Source of the DNA: JAZDEL01 sp043820655
Lineage (GTDB): Archaea; Iainarchaeota; Iainarchaeia; Iainarchaeales; JAZDEL01
DNA length: 37,487 nucleotides
NCBI GenBank assembly: GCA_043820655.1
Contig: JBDRDO010000092.1
Location: forward strand, 1 to 37,487
Reading direction: 5' to 3'
Positions 37,016-37,487 of this stretch are shown here, piece after piece. A program made the translations under genes and the position numbers. The number at the start of each line of letters is the position of its first letter. The stretch's first letter is position 1. The notes below the pieces were generated by a model. It was given only the letters and a program-made list of their open reading frames with translations. It was not told the DNA's origin and made no database searches.

Positions 37016-37487
37016 ATGGTGCAGGAAAAAGAACGGGCAAAGACTGTTTTGATTGTGGAGGATGTTGAACAGGATAGGCTGATTCTTTACAACATTCTTG
37101 AGCGGCAGTTTAAGATCCAGGATGTAAAGGACTACAAAATATATGCAGTGGACCGCCCAGATGACGCGCTTGAAATCGCAAAAAATGAAAAGATAGGTCT
37201 CCTAATCACCGACCTTAACTTCAACAGGGCCAAGAGAAGCATGGTTTTTGAAACCTCGATTAAGTATGTGCAGGAGCTTGTGAAGGTTTGTGCCGGGCAC
37301 GGCGCAGGCCTTATTGTCACAAGTGACAAGGGGCTTGATGCCAAAACCGAGGAATTACTCAAAAAAAGCGGGGTGGAGTTCGTTAAGAAGCCGATTTACA
37401 CCGCCGACTTTGTAAAGCGCGTGGTGCAGTCCATAAAGGAGCCTGCATTTAAACCGAACCTTAGCGAAAGCGCCCTTAAGCACCTTA
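37016..37487 (+). CDS. Response-regulator receiver-domain protein (partial, 3' end outside window)
   Basis: Open from ATG 37016 to the window edge, 157 codons. TVLIVEDVEQDRLIL carries the acidic pocket residues, GLLITDLNF the phospho-acceptor Asp, LIVTSDKG the conserved Ser/Thr, and EFVKKPI the conserved Lys, so the receiver (CheY-like) site looks intact. The sequence continues past the domain (SIKEPAFKPNLSESALKHL), so an output domain may follow. It starts beside the coiled-coil and KaiC-like genes and may take phosphate from a histidine kinase not in the window. Confidence 0.88.
   Translation, partial: MVQEKERAKTVLIVEDVEQDRLILYNILERQFKIQDVKDYKIYAVDRPDDALEIAKNEKIGLLITDLNFNRAKRSMVFETSIKYVQELVKVCAGHGAGLIVTSDKGLDAKTEELLKKSGVEFVKKPIYTADFVKRVVQSIKEPAFKPNLSESALKHL

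Noticed and set aside
1..37487. Archaellum (flagellum) operon
   Set aside because: The ATPase, TadC and KaiC-like genes recall FlaI, FlaJ and FlaH, but there are no archaellins of the usual type or FlaD/E/F/G genes, and the KaiC genes lie 9-14 kb from the ATPase; an adhesive pilus plus a separate cluster fits better.
1..37487. CRISPR arrays or insertion sequences
   Set aside because: No regularly spaced repeats, transposase motifs or terminal inverted repeats with a transposase frame were seen on reading; only the single 28-bp repeat pair was found.

Overview
The window looks like archaeal chromosome, most likely from a small-genome, DPANN-like lineage (Diapherotrites or Micrarchaeota would fit; this assignment is inference). 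The archaeal evidence is direct. There is a geranylgeranyl reductase for ether lipids, a cupin-type glucose-6-phosphate isomerase, several pilins with class III (Q-x-S-x-E) signal peptides, a TadA/FlaI-type ATPase with two TadC-type membrane proteins, and KaiC-like ATPases. Many genes have a TTTAAA-type TATA box 23-28 bases before the start codon, as expected for leaderless or short-leader archaeal transcripts. Other genes use GGAGG or GGTGAT ribosome sites inside tight operons. Several enzymes are of bacterial type (CoaD, CoaE, class I GAPDH), which suggests old transfer. No tRNA, rRNA, CRISPR array or transposase was found.

Layout. 1-5 kb: a cut-off geranylgeranyl reductase with its ferredoxin, a ribbon-helix-helix protein facing a PIN-domain protein tail to tail, CoaBC, a small membrane protein and phosphoglycerate kinase. 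4.8-8.2 kb: a small unknown gene, glucose-6-phosphate isomerase, a vapBC-like toxin-antitoxin pair followed by a relic of the isomerase 3' end, an unknown gene, and GAPDH. 8.2-9.8 kb: two small genes and a transglutaminase-fold protein that lacks the catalytic Cys. 9.9-23.6 kb: a type IV pilus/adhesin locus of pilins, two giant von Willebrand A (vWA) surface proteins, a minor pilin-like protein, a Lys/Pro/Ala-rich scaffold with a winged helix, the secretion ATPase, two TadC proteins, and a major-pilin-like gene facing the operon. 23.7-24.9 kb: coaE-coaD. 24.9-27.1 kb: a structured intergenic region and three small unknown proteins. 27.2 kb: phosphomannomutase/phosphoglucomutase.

28.7-37.5 kb is the least explained part. 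Two large Ig-like surface proteins, each with one membrane anchor and a helical cytoplasmic tail, are translationally coupled to a KaiC-like ATPase. Next come a second KaiC-like ATPase, two related KaiC-fold proteins without a P-loop, a long coiled-coil protein and a response-regulator receiver protein that runs off the window. I read this as a candidate uncharacterised surface-to-cytoplasm signalling system, possibly acting on the nearby pilus; the link to the pilus is inference.

A second theme is sequence echoes. A relic of the pgi 3' end lies beyond the inserted vapBC pair, a relic of a pilin 3' end lies between two pilin genes, and a 28-bp promoter-bearing direct repeat flanks one unknown gene. 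These suggest gene insertion or duplication events that copied flanking DNA.
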